The notes under the pieces were generated by a model, which did no database searches, was not told the DNA's origin, and worked only from the letters and a program-made list of their open reading frames with translations. Source: Syntrophomonas sp. (GTDB taxonomy: Bacteria > Bacillota > Syntrophomonadia > Syntrophomonadales > Syntrophomonadaceae). Taken from it: DNA of 13,075 nt. Of this stretch, positions 7,219 through 13,075 are shown in pieces. Positions within the stretch are counted from its first letter, which is position 1; every line of letters begins with the position of its first letter. The stretch is taken from positions 1 to 13,075 of the forward strand of contig JAQVXF010000013.1 of the NCBI GenBank assembly GCA_028709355.1. Direction: 5' to 3'. Both the position numbers and the translations under genes were made by a program.

Positions 7219-7995
7219 ATGTGTCTTTTGCTCTTTGGTTGGGATTGCCATCCCCGCTATAAACTGGTCTTGGCAGCTAACCGGGATGAGTTTCTGGAGC
7301 GGCCTACCAAGGGCGCGACTTTTTGGTCCGAGCATCCAGAGCTGTTGGCGGGCAAGGATTTGCTCCAGGGTGGTACCTGGATGGGTATAACCCGGAACGG
7401 GCGGTGGGCGGCCTTGACCAACTACCGTGACCCACTTCAAAACAAACATGGAGCTCCCTCCCGGGGGCTGCTGGTTCATGATTTTTTGACTCAAGAGATG
7501 GCGCCGGAGGAATTCCTGCAACCGCTTGTAGCAACCGCGCCCCAATATGATGGTTATAACCTTCTGGCGGGAACGGTTGACAGCCTCTACTACTACTCCA
7601 ACCAGGAAAAGGTGATTCGCTCGGTTCCCGCCGGAATTCACGGGCTAAGCAACAGCCTGCTGGACGTACCTTGGCCCAAAGTGGAGCGGGGTGTGGCAAA
7701 ATTCAAGGACTATCTTCAAGAGGGAGAAATCCGAGCGGAACAGCTGTTCCGGTTGATGGCTGACCGGCAGCAGGCTCCAGACCAACAACTGCCTCAGACC
7801 GGGGTTGGGCTGGAATGGGAGCGGGTGCTTTCCTCGATGTTCATTGCCAGTGACGATTACGGCACCAGATCGACCTCAGTTCTTTTGATCGATAGAAAAA
7901 ACCGGGTACAGTTCTGGGAGAAGACATTTAATTGCCCAAGGCAGAACGATGCGGGGACTGTCTATTATGATTTTTGCATATCTGATGTCAGCTGA
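7219..7995 (+). CDS. NRDE family (TANGO2-like) protein
   Basis: A 258-aa protein of the NRDE/TANGO2 family. The start reads MCLLLFGWD, followed by LVLAANRDEFLERPT, where N21-R22-D23-E24 is the family signature, and GGTWMGITRNGRWAALTNYR. The family has an N-terminal-nucleophile hydrolase-like fold, and Cys2 would be the N-terminal residue after Met removal; the substrate is not established. The ATG at 7219 was chosen over an in-frame TTG at 7198 because AGAGGTGG precedes it and Cys2 is conserved in the family. It stands alone, 100 nt after the regulator, with no obvious functional link to its neighbours. Confidence 0.85.
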   Translation: MCLLLFGWDCHPRYKLVLAANRDEFLERPTKGATFWSEHPELLAGKDLLQGGTWMGITRNGRWAALTNYRDPLQNKHGAPSRGLLVHDFLTQEMAPEEFLQPLVATAPQYDGYNLLAGTVDSLYYYSNQEKVIRSVPAGIHGLSNSLLDVPWPKVERGVAKFKDYLQEGEIRAEQLFRLMADRQQAPDQQLPQTGVGLEWERVLSSMFIASDDYGTRSTSVLLIDRKNRVQFWEKTFNCPRQNDAGTVYYDFCISDVS

Positions 7996-8190
7996 GTTAT
8001 TTGGATCATGTGGTATCGAGCAATGATGAGGCGAGAACAGTAGTTGCGCGCGACAAGAGCCCGGTTGCTGGGGGTGGACACCAACGGATGATCAGCATTA
8101 GGTGACACTTTGTACCGATGCATAAGTACAGCTGTAGAAGAACATTATAGCGGGAGAATCCAATAATTAATTAAAGAGGAGGGCGGACAT
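7996..8190. other. Intergenic region upstream of the flavoprotein gene
   Basis: A 195-bp gap with no convincing ORF, RNA gene or clear -35/-10 pair. Its end holds AGGAGGG (8177-8183), the ribosome binding site of the next gene with a 7-nt spacer. A 5-bp inverted repeat (TGTAC / GTACA) near 8111-8130 is too short to interpret. Confidence 0.5.
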
Positions 8191-9060
8191 ATGAGACAGG
8201 AGTTGTATGATCTAGCTGTTTTGGGTTGTGGGCCGGCGGGACTGTCAGCCGCAGTAAATGCCACTATCCGTAATAAGAAGGTGGTGGTGGTGGGAGCCGA
8301 GGTTTGCAGTCCGCCCTTGCACAAGGCGCAAAAAATCAATAATTATTTGGGAATGCCCGACGTCAGTGGGGGCGAGTTATTGGATCGATTTGTCCAGCAT
8401 GCTCGCCAAATCGATATCGAGATTCTAAACAGCAAAGCCACCAGTATCAGTGAATTGAATGGCTTGTTCAGCATCCTGCTGGGAGATGAGATCATAACTA
8501 CCCGTTCGATAGTCATAGCCACGGGTATACCTTATCGCGCCACCCTGCCCCGCGAGGATTACTTCCTGGGAAGAGGACTGGGCTACTGTGCCACCTGCGA
8601 TGGGCCTATTTATCGGGGCAAAGACGTTATTATCGTAGCCCATAGCAGCGAAGCGGAGGATGAGGCAAATTTTATGGCCGAGATTTGCCGAAGGGTCTAC
8701 TACCTGCCCCTGTACAAGAATCCGGGGAAACTGCACCATGCGGTGCAGATGGTCGATAGCAGGCCCAAAGACATAATGGGCGATGAATTTGTAGTCGGCC
8801 TGGAATTAAAGGATGGCTCAATCCTGAATGCTGAAGGGGTGTTTGTGCTGGGCGGCGAGACGGCTCCGGACCGATTGATACCTGGTCTGGAAATCAAGGA
8901 TAATCACATTGTCGTCAACCGTCAGCAGGAGACCAACCTGCCAGGGGTATATGCCGCCGGTGATTGTACCGGTCCGCCCTACCAGGTTGCCAAGTCGGTT
9001 GGAGAAGGTCAGGTAGCTGGGCTAAATGCCAGCCGATATGCTTCCCGCCAGTCTGGTTGA
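8191..9060 (+). CDS. Thioredoxin reductase-like flavoprotein lacking NAD(P)H motifs (FFTR-like)
   Basis: A 289-aa low-molecular-weight thioredoxin reductase-type flavoenzyme. It has the FAD-binding GCGPAGLSAA (residues 12-21), the ATG motif (110-112), the redox disulfide C133-A-T-C136 in GYCATCDGP, and the C-terminal FAD motif AAGDCTGPPYQVAKSVGEGQ. In the second nucleotide-binding domain the usual GGGxSA is replaced by VAHSSEAEDEA (149-159), and the HRRxxFR motif by LPLYKNPGK (172-180). NADPH binding therefore looks lost. This matches the ferredoxin-dependent flavin thioredoxin reductase (FFTR) group known from clostridia, so ferredoxin may be the electron donor. A canonical TrxB lies downstream. 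The thiol partner is not known from the window. Start and RBS are clear. Confidence 0.82.
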   Translation: MRQELYDLAVLGCGPAGLSAAVNATIRNKKVVVVGAEVCSPPLHKAQKINNYLGMPDVSGGELLDRFVQHARQIDIEILNSKATSISELNGLFSILLGDEIITTRSIVIATGIPYRATLPREDYFLGRGLGYCATCDGPIYRGKDVIIVAHSSEAEDEANFMAEICRRVYYLPLYKNPGKLHHAVQMVDSRPKDIMGDEFVVGLELKDGSILNAEGVFVLGGETAPDRLIPGLEIKDNHIVVNRQQETNLPGVYAAGDCTGPPYQVAKSVGEGQVAGLNASRYASRQSG

Positions 9061-9074
9061 ACTCAGCAGCCAGA
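9052..9074 (+). terminator. Weak hairpin at the end of the flavoprotein gene
   Basis: TCTGGTTG (9052-9059) can pair with CAGCCAGA (9067-9074) over 8 bp with one G-U pair and a 7-nt loop, overlapping the stop codon. No T-run follows, so termination here would be weak or factor-assisted. Confidence 0.3.
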
Positions 9075-9140
9075 GATTACAGGTCAAGTTAACGTGATGG
9101 AACAAAAACAGCACCAAACCACAAATGGCACGGTGGTGAC

Positions 9141-9170
9141 TTTACAAGGATAAAATAAATAAGTTATAAT
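9141..9170 (+). promoter_or_regulatory. Sigma-A promoter of the SCIFF peptide gene
   Basis: TTTACA (9141-9146) and a perfect TATAAT (9165-9170) are separated by 18 nt in an A/T-rich stretch. Transcription would start near 9177, leaving a leader of about 100 nt before the SCIFF start codon. I see no recognisable riboswitch in that leader. Confidence 0.7.
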
Positions 9171-9278
9171 GCAAAAGCCTCCATTGTAGACATACTGAAT
9201 AGCAAAAAAGAATGAATATTTTAGGGATTATCACATATAGATATCAGCATTATATCGACATGGAAGGGGTTTATCGGC

Positions 9279-9422
9279 TTGACAAAACATCTGGTCACAA
9301 TTGTAAAACCCAATCTGATTAGAGACGAAGATAAAATAAATTGCCGGGAGTGTGCTACTTCCTGCCAATCAGCCTGCAAGACCTCATGCACGGTTGGTAA
9401 CCAGGTATGTAAGAAAGGCTAA
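9279..9422 (+). CDS. scfA: Six-cysteine ranthipeptide SCIFF precursor
   Basis: A 47-aa peptide starting with TTG and carrying AAGGGGT 8-9 nt upstream. The sequence ends with CATSCQSACKTSCTVGNQVC, the hallmark of the SCIFF family (six cysteines in forty-five residues). The six cysteines are C22, C25, C29, C33, C37 and C44, behind a Cys-free leader of 21 residues. SCIFF peptides are ribosomally made and are given a thioether bridge between a Cys and a Thr by a dedicated radical-SAM enzyme. By analogy with the characterised CteA peptide, the bridge here should join C33 to T38. The maturase is encoded directly downstream. SCIFF is almost universal in Clostridia, and its biological role is unresolved. 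The gene is short and uses a rare start, so automatic gene calling can easily miss it. Confidence 0.95.
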   Translation: MTKHLVTIVKPNLIRDEDKINCRECATSCQSACKTSCTVGNQVCKKG

Positions 9423-9440
9423 CCTTGAGTAGCTGATCAA

Positions 9441-9465
9441 GAGGGGGCGTTAGCCCCCTCTTTTT
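9441..9465 (+). terminator. Intrinsic terminator between SCIFF precursor and maturase genes
   Basis: GAGGGGGC (9441-9448) and GCCCCCTC (9453-9460) form a perfect 8-bp GC-rich stem with a GTTA loop, followed directly by TTTTT. It is a textbook Rho-independent terminator 18 nt after the SCIFF stop codon and about 54 nt before the maturase start. Confidence 0.92.
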
Positions 9466-9518
9466 GTTGCCGTTTCATTAAGAACATGGCTTGGGGGTCC
9501 TGGGAGAGGAGAGAAGGT

Positions 9519-10907
9519 TTGTTATCACTGCAGGGATTTGATTTTGATGCTGACCTGCACCTGTTTCAGCATCAAGGGATGCGGATTCTGTTGGATGTCA
9601 ACAGCGGGGCTGTACATGTGCTGGATGACGTGGGTCATTGTCTGCTGCGCAGCATGATAGAAGGCCGGTGCGACATGCAGCCAATTGCAGACCAGATGAA
9701 GAGCGAATTTGGAGAAGAAGCAGTCAATGAACTCCTGGCCGAAATGGAGGGTGCTTATGCGGCTGGAGCCATCTTCACCAAGGAGCAGTCCCTGGAGGCC
9801 ATTTGGTTTGATCTGCCGATAAAGGCTTTGTGTTTAAACGTGGCGCATGCCTGCAATATGAGATGCCATTACTGTTTTGCCAGCCAGGGTGACTTCGGTA
9901 TGAAGCCCCTCCTCATGGACGTCGAAACAGGTAAGCGGTCGCTCGAGTTCCTGATTGACCAGAGTGGAACGGTCAAAAATCTCGAGGTCGATTTCTTTGG
10001 CGGAGAACCCCTGCTAAATGTTGCGGTAATAAAGGAACTGGTGCTCTATGGCAGGCAATTGGAATCTACCACCGGTAAGAGATTTAATTTTACTCTTACC
10101 ACCAATGCGGTCCTTCTTGATGAAGATATCATGGCTTTCATTATCGCCAATGATATCAGTATTATATTGAGCCTGGATGGCCGTCCTGTCATCAATGATC
10201 TGCACCGGATAATGAACGATGGATCAGGCAGTTACGAAATCATTCTACCTAAAATAAGGGATATGGTAGCCCGGAGACCAGTCAGCTATTATATCCGGGG
10301 GACTTTCACCAAGTGGAACCTGGACTTCTGCAATGACCTCAAGCATATTGTGGAGCTAGGCTTCGATGCAGTCTCCCTGGAACCAGCAGTTGGACCCAAC
10401 AATGCATACAGCATAAAATCATCTGACCTGCCGGAGGTTTTGGCTGAATATGACCGCTTAACCGATTTGTTGGCATCTTTCCATCGCGAAGGAAGGGAAG
10501 TTAACTTTTTCCACTACAATCTCGACCTCCAGAAGGGACCATGTCTGGCCAAACGCTATTCCGGCTGTGGAGCGGGGGTAGAGTACCTTGTTATAACCCC
10601 GGAAGGAGATATCTACCCGTGTCACCAGTTTGTGGGGGAAAGCGCTTTTCGCATGGGCAATATTAGCCAACCTGAACTGGATGGTGACATAAGCCGCGTA
10701 TTTACTGGTAACCGCCTGAAAGATAAATCGCAATGTCGGAAGTGCTGGGCCCGCAATTACTGCGGTGGTGGATGCCATGCCAATGCCTACCATGCTAGCG
10801 GCGATATGAGTGTTCCGGACCAAGTCAGTTGCGAGATGCACCGCAAAAGGATAGAGGGGGCTATTTATCTTGAGGTTATCAAGAATTGGGAAAACCGGGA
10901 TCAGTAG
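9519..10907 (+). CDS. scfB: Radical SAM SCIFF peptide maturase (thioether-forming, SPASM)
   Basis: A 462-aa radical S-adenosylmethionine enzyme that installs the thioether crosslink in the SCIFF precursor encoded immediately upstream. The N-terminal 100 residues form the peptide-recognition (PqqD-like) region, including RILLDVNSGAVHVLDD. The SAM cluster motif is C112-NMR-C116-HY-C119, followed by FFGGEPLL. The C-terminal SPASM region provides C342, C350, C368, C406, C409, C415, C419 and C438, enough for two auxiliary [4Fe-4S] clusters as in CteB. I chose the TTG at 9519, which has AGGAG with a 7-nt spacer and gives the family's normal N-terminus. The in-frame ATG at 9486 has no ribosome binding site. 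The terminator between precursor and maturase suggests the maturase is made at a lower level by read-through. Confidence 0.93.
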   Translation: MLSLQGFDFDADLHLFQHQGMRILLDVNSGAVHVLDDVGHCLLRSMIEGRCDMQPIADQMKSEFGEEAVNELLAEMEGAYAAGAIFTKEQSLEAIWFDLPIKALCLNVAHACNMRCHYCFASQGDFGMKPLLMDVETGKRSLEFLIDQSGTVKNLEVDFFGGEPLLNVAVIKELVLYGRQLESTTGKRFNFTLTTNAVLLDEDIMAFIIANDISIILSLDGRPVINDLHRIMNDGSGSYEIILPKIRDMVARRPVSYYIRGTFTKWNLDFCNDLKHIVELGFDAVSLEPAVGPNNAYSIKSSDLPEVLAEYDRLTDLLASFHREGREVNFFHYNLDLQKGPCLAKRYSGCGAGVEYLVITPEGDIYPCHQFVGESAFRMGNISQPELDGDISRVFTGNRLKDKSQCRKCWARNYCGGGCHANAYHASGDMSVPDQVSCEMHRKRIEGAIYLEVIKNWENRDQ

Positions 10908-10973
10908 AACCATGCAGGAAAGTTGCCAGTTGTTGTAGAAAATCTAGCGAATAATCTGTTATGGAGAGGTATT

Positions 10974-12290
10974 ATGGATAATTACAAGAAGTCGTGGAAA
11001 TTCGGGGCAAGCGCATTACTTTTGTGTTTCTTGATATCATTAGTATGGTGTTTCGGGGTGAGAACCCCTGCTTTCTCGATTGCGGTCGATGGCAGCAAGG
11101 CTCTGGTGGTGTCGGATAAAGCAGTTGCCAGCCAAGCAATAGACCAACTACCGGATAGTGCGATGGGCGGCAAGATAGACATTAACCGGACATTTGCCAA
11201 TCGGCGGGATATTGTTCCCAGTGATCAGGTGCTGGACGCATTGGCCACTGCTCTCCTGCCAAAGATCCAGGGTGTCTCGATACTAGTCGACGGACAACCG
11301 GTGTTGTATATGGCTGACAAGGACTCAGCCCAGCAGTTGTTGGACAGAATGGTGCAGGAAAATACAACCGTGACAGGAGAGGAGACCCTGCTAGCGGCCG
11401 GATTTTCCGAGGACATCCAGATAGTTGAAGGAAATGTACCGACTGAGTGGATATCCGATTGGGATCAAGCTTGGAACAAGATCAACCTGGGAACCGAGAC
11501 ACCGGAGGTATACATAGTTCAAGAGGGGGATTCGCTCTGGGGTATAGCCCGTGCCAATGATATGTATGTCACTGATATTGTAACCAGCAATAACATCCAG
11601 GAAGATTGCGTCCTTGCGCCGGGGCAGACGATAATTCTCAGTAAACCCGCGGCATTGGTGACGGTAGTTGCCCAGGTTGAAGGCAGTGAAAACGTGGTCA
11701 TACCCTACCAGACAGTTACAGAGAACGATAATTCAGTTGATGGAATAAATATCAAGTCCGAGGGACAGAATGGTGAGAAGTATGTTGCTTATTCGGCAAC
11801 TCTGCGCAATGGGATCATAGAGAGCAAGACCATAGTTGAGGAACAAATCATTAAGGCGGCCATCGACAAGGTGGTGGTCAAAGGGCGGTCGGTCCAGGTG
11901 GCCTCGCGTGGCAAAAGTGGGGCGAGTGCTGGAACAGGGCGCCTCAGCTGGCCGGTGAGCGGTTCTATTAGTCAGTCCTATGGTGGTGGGCATACCGGGC
12001 TGGACATAGCCGGTCCGACTGGTTCGGCCATCGCCGCTGCCGCTAGCGGCGTGGTTACCTTTGCTGGATGGCAGGGAGGATACGGTAATTTCGTCATCAT
12101 CAATCACGGCAACGGTACCGTGACCCGTTATGCTCATTGTTCAAAATTGTTGGTAAAAAACGGGCAGAGAGTGAGCCAGGGACAGACTATCGGGTTGCGC
12201 GGGTCGACTGGCCGCAGCACGGGCCCCCACCTACACTTCGAAGTGATGGTAGGCGGATCTTTCCGTAATCCCATAAACTATCTGCGCTAA
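10974..12290 (+). CDS. Membrane-anchored M23 metallopeptidase with LysM and G5 domains
   Basis: A 438-aa cell-wall protein with a basic N-terminus and one hydrophobic segment (about residues 11-31), so it is probably anchored and faces outward. Residues 32-178 are an uncharacterised extracellular region. A LysM peptidoglycan-binding domain (about 179-223; YIVQEGDSLWGIA) follows, then a G5 domain (about 227-304), then a peptidase M23 (LytM/lysostaphin-type) domain (about 335-434). The zinc-site residues H340 and D344 in HTGLD and H419/H421 in HLHFE are present, with H388 in RYAHCS, so it should be an active glycyl- or peptide-crosslink endopeptidase. The ATG at 10974 has GGAGAGGT just upstream; an in-frame TTG at 10923 has none. 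Such proteins act in wall remodelling during growth, division or sporulation; which applies here is not visible. Confidence 0.9.
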   Translation: MDNYKKSWKFGASALLLCFLISLVWCFGVRTPAFSIAVDGSKALVVSDKAVASQAIDQLPDSAMGGKIDINRTFANRRDIVPSDQVLDALATALLPKIQGVSILVDGQPVLYMADKDSAQQLLDRMVQENTTVTGEETLLAAGFSEDIQIVEGNVPTEWISDWDQAWNKINLGTETPEVYIVQEGDSLWGIARANDMYVTDIVTSNNIQEDCVLAPGQTIILSKPAALVTVVAQVEGSENVVIPYQTVTENDNSVDGINIKSEGQNGEKYVAYSATLRNGIIESKTIVEEQIIKAAIDKVVVKGRSVQVASRGKSGASAGTGRLSWPVSGSISQSYGGGHTGLDIAGPTGSAIAAAASGVVTFAGWQGGYGNFVIINHGNGTVTRYAHCSKLLVKNGQRVSQGQTIGLRGSTGRSTGPHLHFEVMVGGSFRNPINYLR

Positions 12291-12299
12291 TGTATTCAG

Positions 12300-12333
12300 T
12301 AGAACCCTGATCTGCCTATGGGTCAGGGTTCTA
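12300..12333. terminator. 11-bp hairpin between M23 peptidase and trxB
   Basis: A perfect 11-bp inverted repeat (arms 12300-12310 and 12323-12333, core AGAACCCTGA / TCAGGGTTCT) with a 12-nt loop lies 9 nt after the peptidase stop and 26 nt before trxB. There is no T-run, so it could be a weak terminator, an mRNA-stability element or an operator. Confidence 0.5.
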
Positions 12334-12359
12334 AGTTCTGCTTGAGAGGAGTCCTGGAA

Positions 12360-13075
12360 ATGATGTGGGATGTGATAATTCTTGGTGCTGGACCGGCAGG
12401 ATTGACTGCCGCTATATATACCAGCCGCGCTGGATTGAAGACGTTGGTGCTGGAATCGGCAATGGTGGGTGGCAACGCGGCCATAGCTGATCACATTGAC
12501 AACTATCCGGGATTTCCGTTGGGCATTCTCGGGGGAGACCTTATGGATGGTTTTCGGCAACAAGCTGAGCGTTTTGGAGCAGAGATTCGCTTGGAACAGG
12601 TAACGGGCTTGTCCAGTTCACCAGAGGCCAAGAAAGTTGTCACTGCGGATAACGAATATCATGCCCGGGCAGTTATTGTTGCCACCGGCGCCCGGCGCAG
12701 AACCTTGGCAGTGAAAGGTGAAAGTGAGTACATGGGTCGCGGGGTGTCTTATTGCGCAACCTGCGATGGGGCCTTTTTCCGCAATACCAAGGTGGCTGTG
12801 GTAGGTGGGGGCGAATCTGCGCTGAAGGAGGCTCTCTATCTGGCGGATATAGCAGATAAAGTCTATATTATCCACCGCCGTGATGAGTTCCGGGCCAGTC
12901 CCCACTCGGTTGATAAAATTCGGAACCATAGCCGTATTGAATGCAAAACGAATCGTATCGTGAAACGGGTCGAAGGTGACAGCTTGATGCGAACCGTAAT
13001 TCTAGAAGATGTAGTCACCAAGACAGAGGAGCGCCTTGAGGTTGAAGGCCTGTTTGTGAGCATCGGTCTGGTAGC
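12360..13075 (+). CDS. trxB: Thioredoxin-disulfide reductase TrxB (partial, 3' end cut)
   Basis: The first 238 residues of a canonical low-molecular-weight NADPH-thioredoxin reductase, which passes electrons from NADPH via FAD to thioredoxin. It has the FAD motif GAGPAGLTAA (9-18), a VGGNAAIADHIDNYPGFP segment, the redox disulfide C132-A-T-C135, an intact NADPH-binding VVGGGESALKEA and HRRDEFRA (172-179). The reading frame is open to the window edge. Of the tandem ATGs at 12360 and 12363, AGGAG lies 8 nt before the first. Its intact NADPH site contrasts with the flavoprotein at 8191-9060. Confidence 0.93.
   Translation, partial: MMWDVIILGAGPAGLTAAIYTSRAGLKTLVLESAMVGGNAAIADHIDNYPGFPLGILGGDLMDGFRQQAERFGAEIRLEQVTGLSSSPEAKKVVTADNEYHARAVIVATGARRRTLAVKGESEYMGRGVSYCATCDGAFFRNTKVAVVGGGESALKEALYLADIADKVYIIHRRDEFRASPHSVDKIRNHSRIECKTNRIVKRVEGDSLMRTVILEDVVTKTEERLEVEGLFVSIGLV

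Noticed and set aside
7996..8190. Possible structured RNA or riboswitch upstream of the flavoprotein gene
   Set aside because: No conserved riboswitch motif and no stem longer than about 6 bp could be found by eye.
9126..9141. TGGCACG resembling a sigma-54 -24 element upstream of the SCIFF gene
   Set aside because: The -12 element reads TGACT, lacking the invariant GC, and a good sigma-A promoter overlaps the region.

Overview
The window looks like chromosome from a strictly anaerobic, spore-former-type Firmicute (class Clostridia; a Syntrophomonas/Pelotomaculum/Desulfotomaculum-like relative is my guess). The grounds are a SCIFF ranthipeptide pair, an [FeFe]-hydrogenase-type sensor, a thioredoxin reductase-like flavoprotein without pyridine-nucleotide motifs, a LysM/G5/M23 cell-wall protein, purine-rich Shine-Dalgarno sequences and TTG starts. 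No rRNA, tRNA, IS element or CRISPR array was seen.

Layout. (1) 2-2495, plus strand: end of a cobalamin operon, with the CobD-type decarboxylase C-terminus, a CobC-type phosphatase and cobyric acid synthase CobQ, closed by a 12-bp hairpin at 2566-2598. (2) 2689-4113, minus strand: a 55-aa tail-anchored small membrane protein followed by a ChlI/MoxR-like AAA+ ATPase. (3) 4114-4424: a 311-bp divergent regulatory region with a canonical sigma-54 promoter (minus strand) and a cluster of five TGT-N-ACA sites. (4) 4425-7118, plus strand: an 897-aa one-component regulator made of 2x[4Fe-4S] ferredoxin, sensory [FeFe]-hydrogenase (H-cluster) domain, Fe-S domain, PAS, sigma-54 AAA+ and Fis HTH. (5) 7219-9060: an NRDE/TANGO2-type protein and an atypical thioredoxin reductase-like flavoprotein. 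(6) 9141-10907: promoter, SCIFF precursor peptide, intrinsic terminator and radical-SAM SCIFF maturase. (7) 10974-12290: membrane-anchored M23 endopeptidase. (8) 12360 to the end: canonical thioredoxin reductase TrxB, cut by the window edge.

The most interesting part is regions 2-4. A protein that appears able to bind an H-cluster is fused directly to a sigma-54 activator, and the divergent operon begins with a near-perfect -24/-12 promoter. The TGT-N-ACA sites lie at enhancer distance from that promoter and also cover the activator's own promoter region. My inference is a self-contained hydrogen- or redox-responsive circuit that switches on a small membrane protein and an AAA+ ATPase of unknown function. 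The SCIFF locus and the two contrasting thioredoxin reductase-type flavoenzymes are secondary points of interest.
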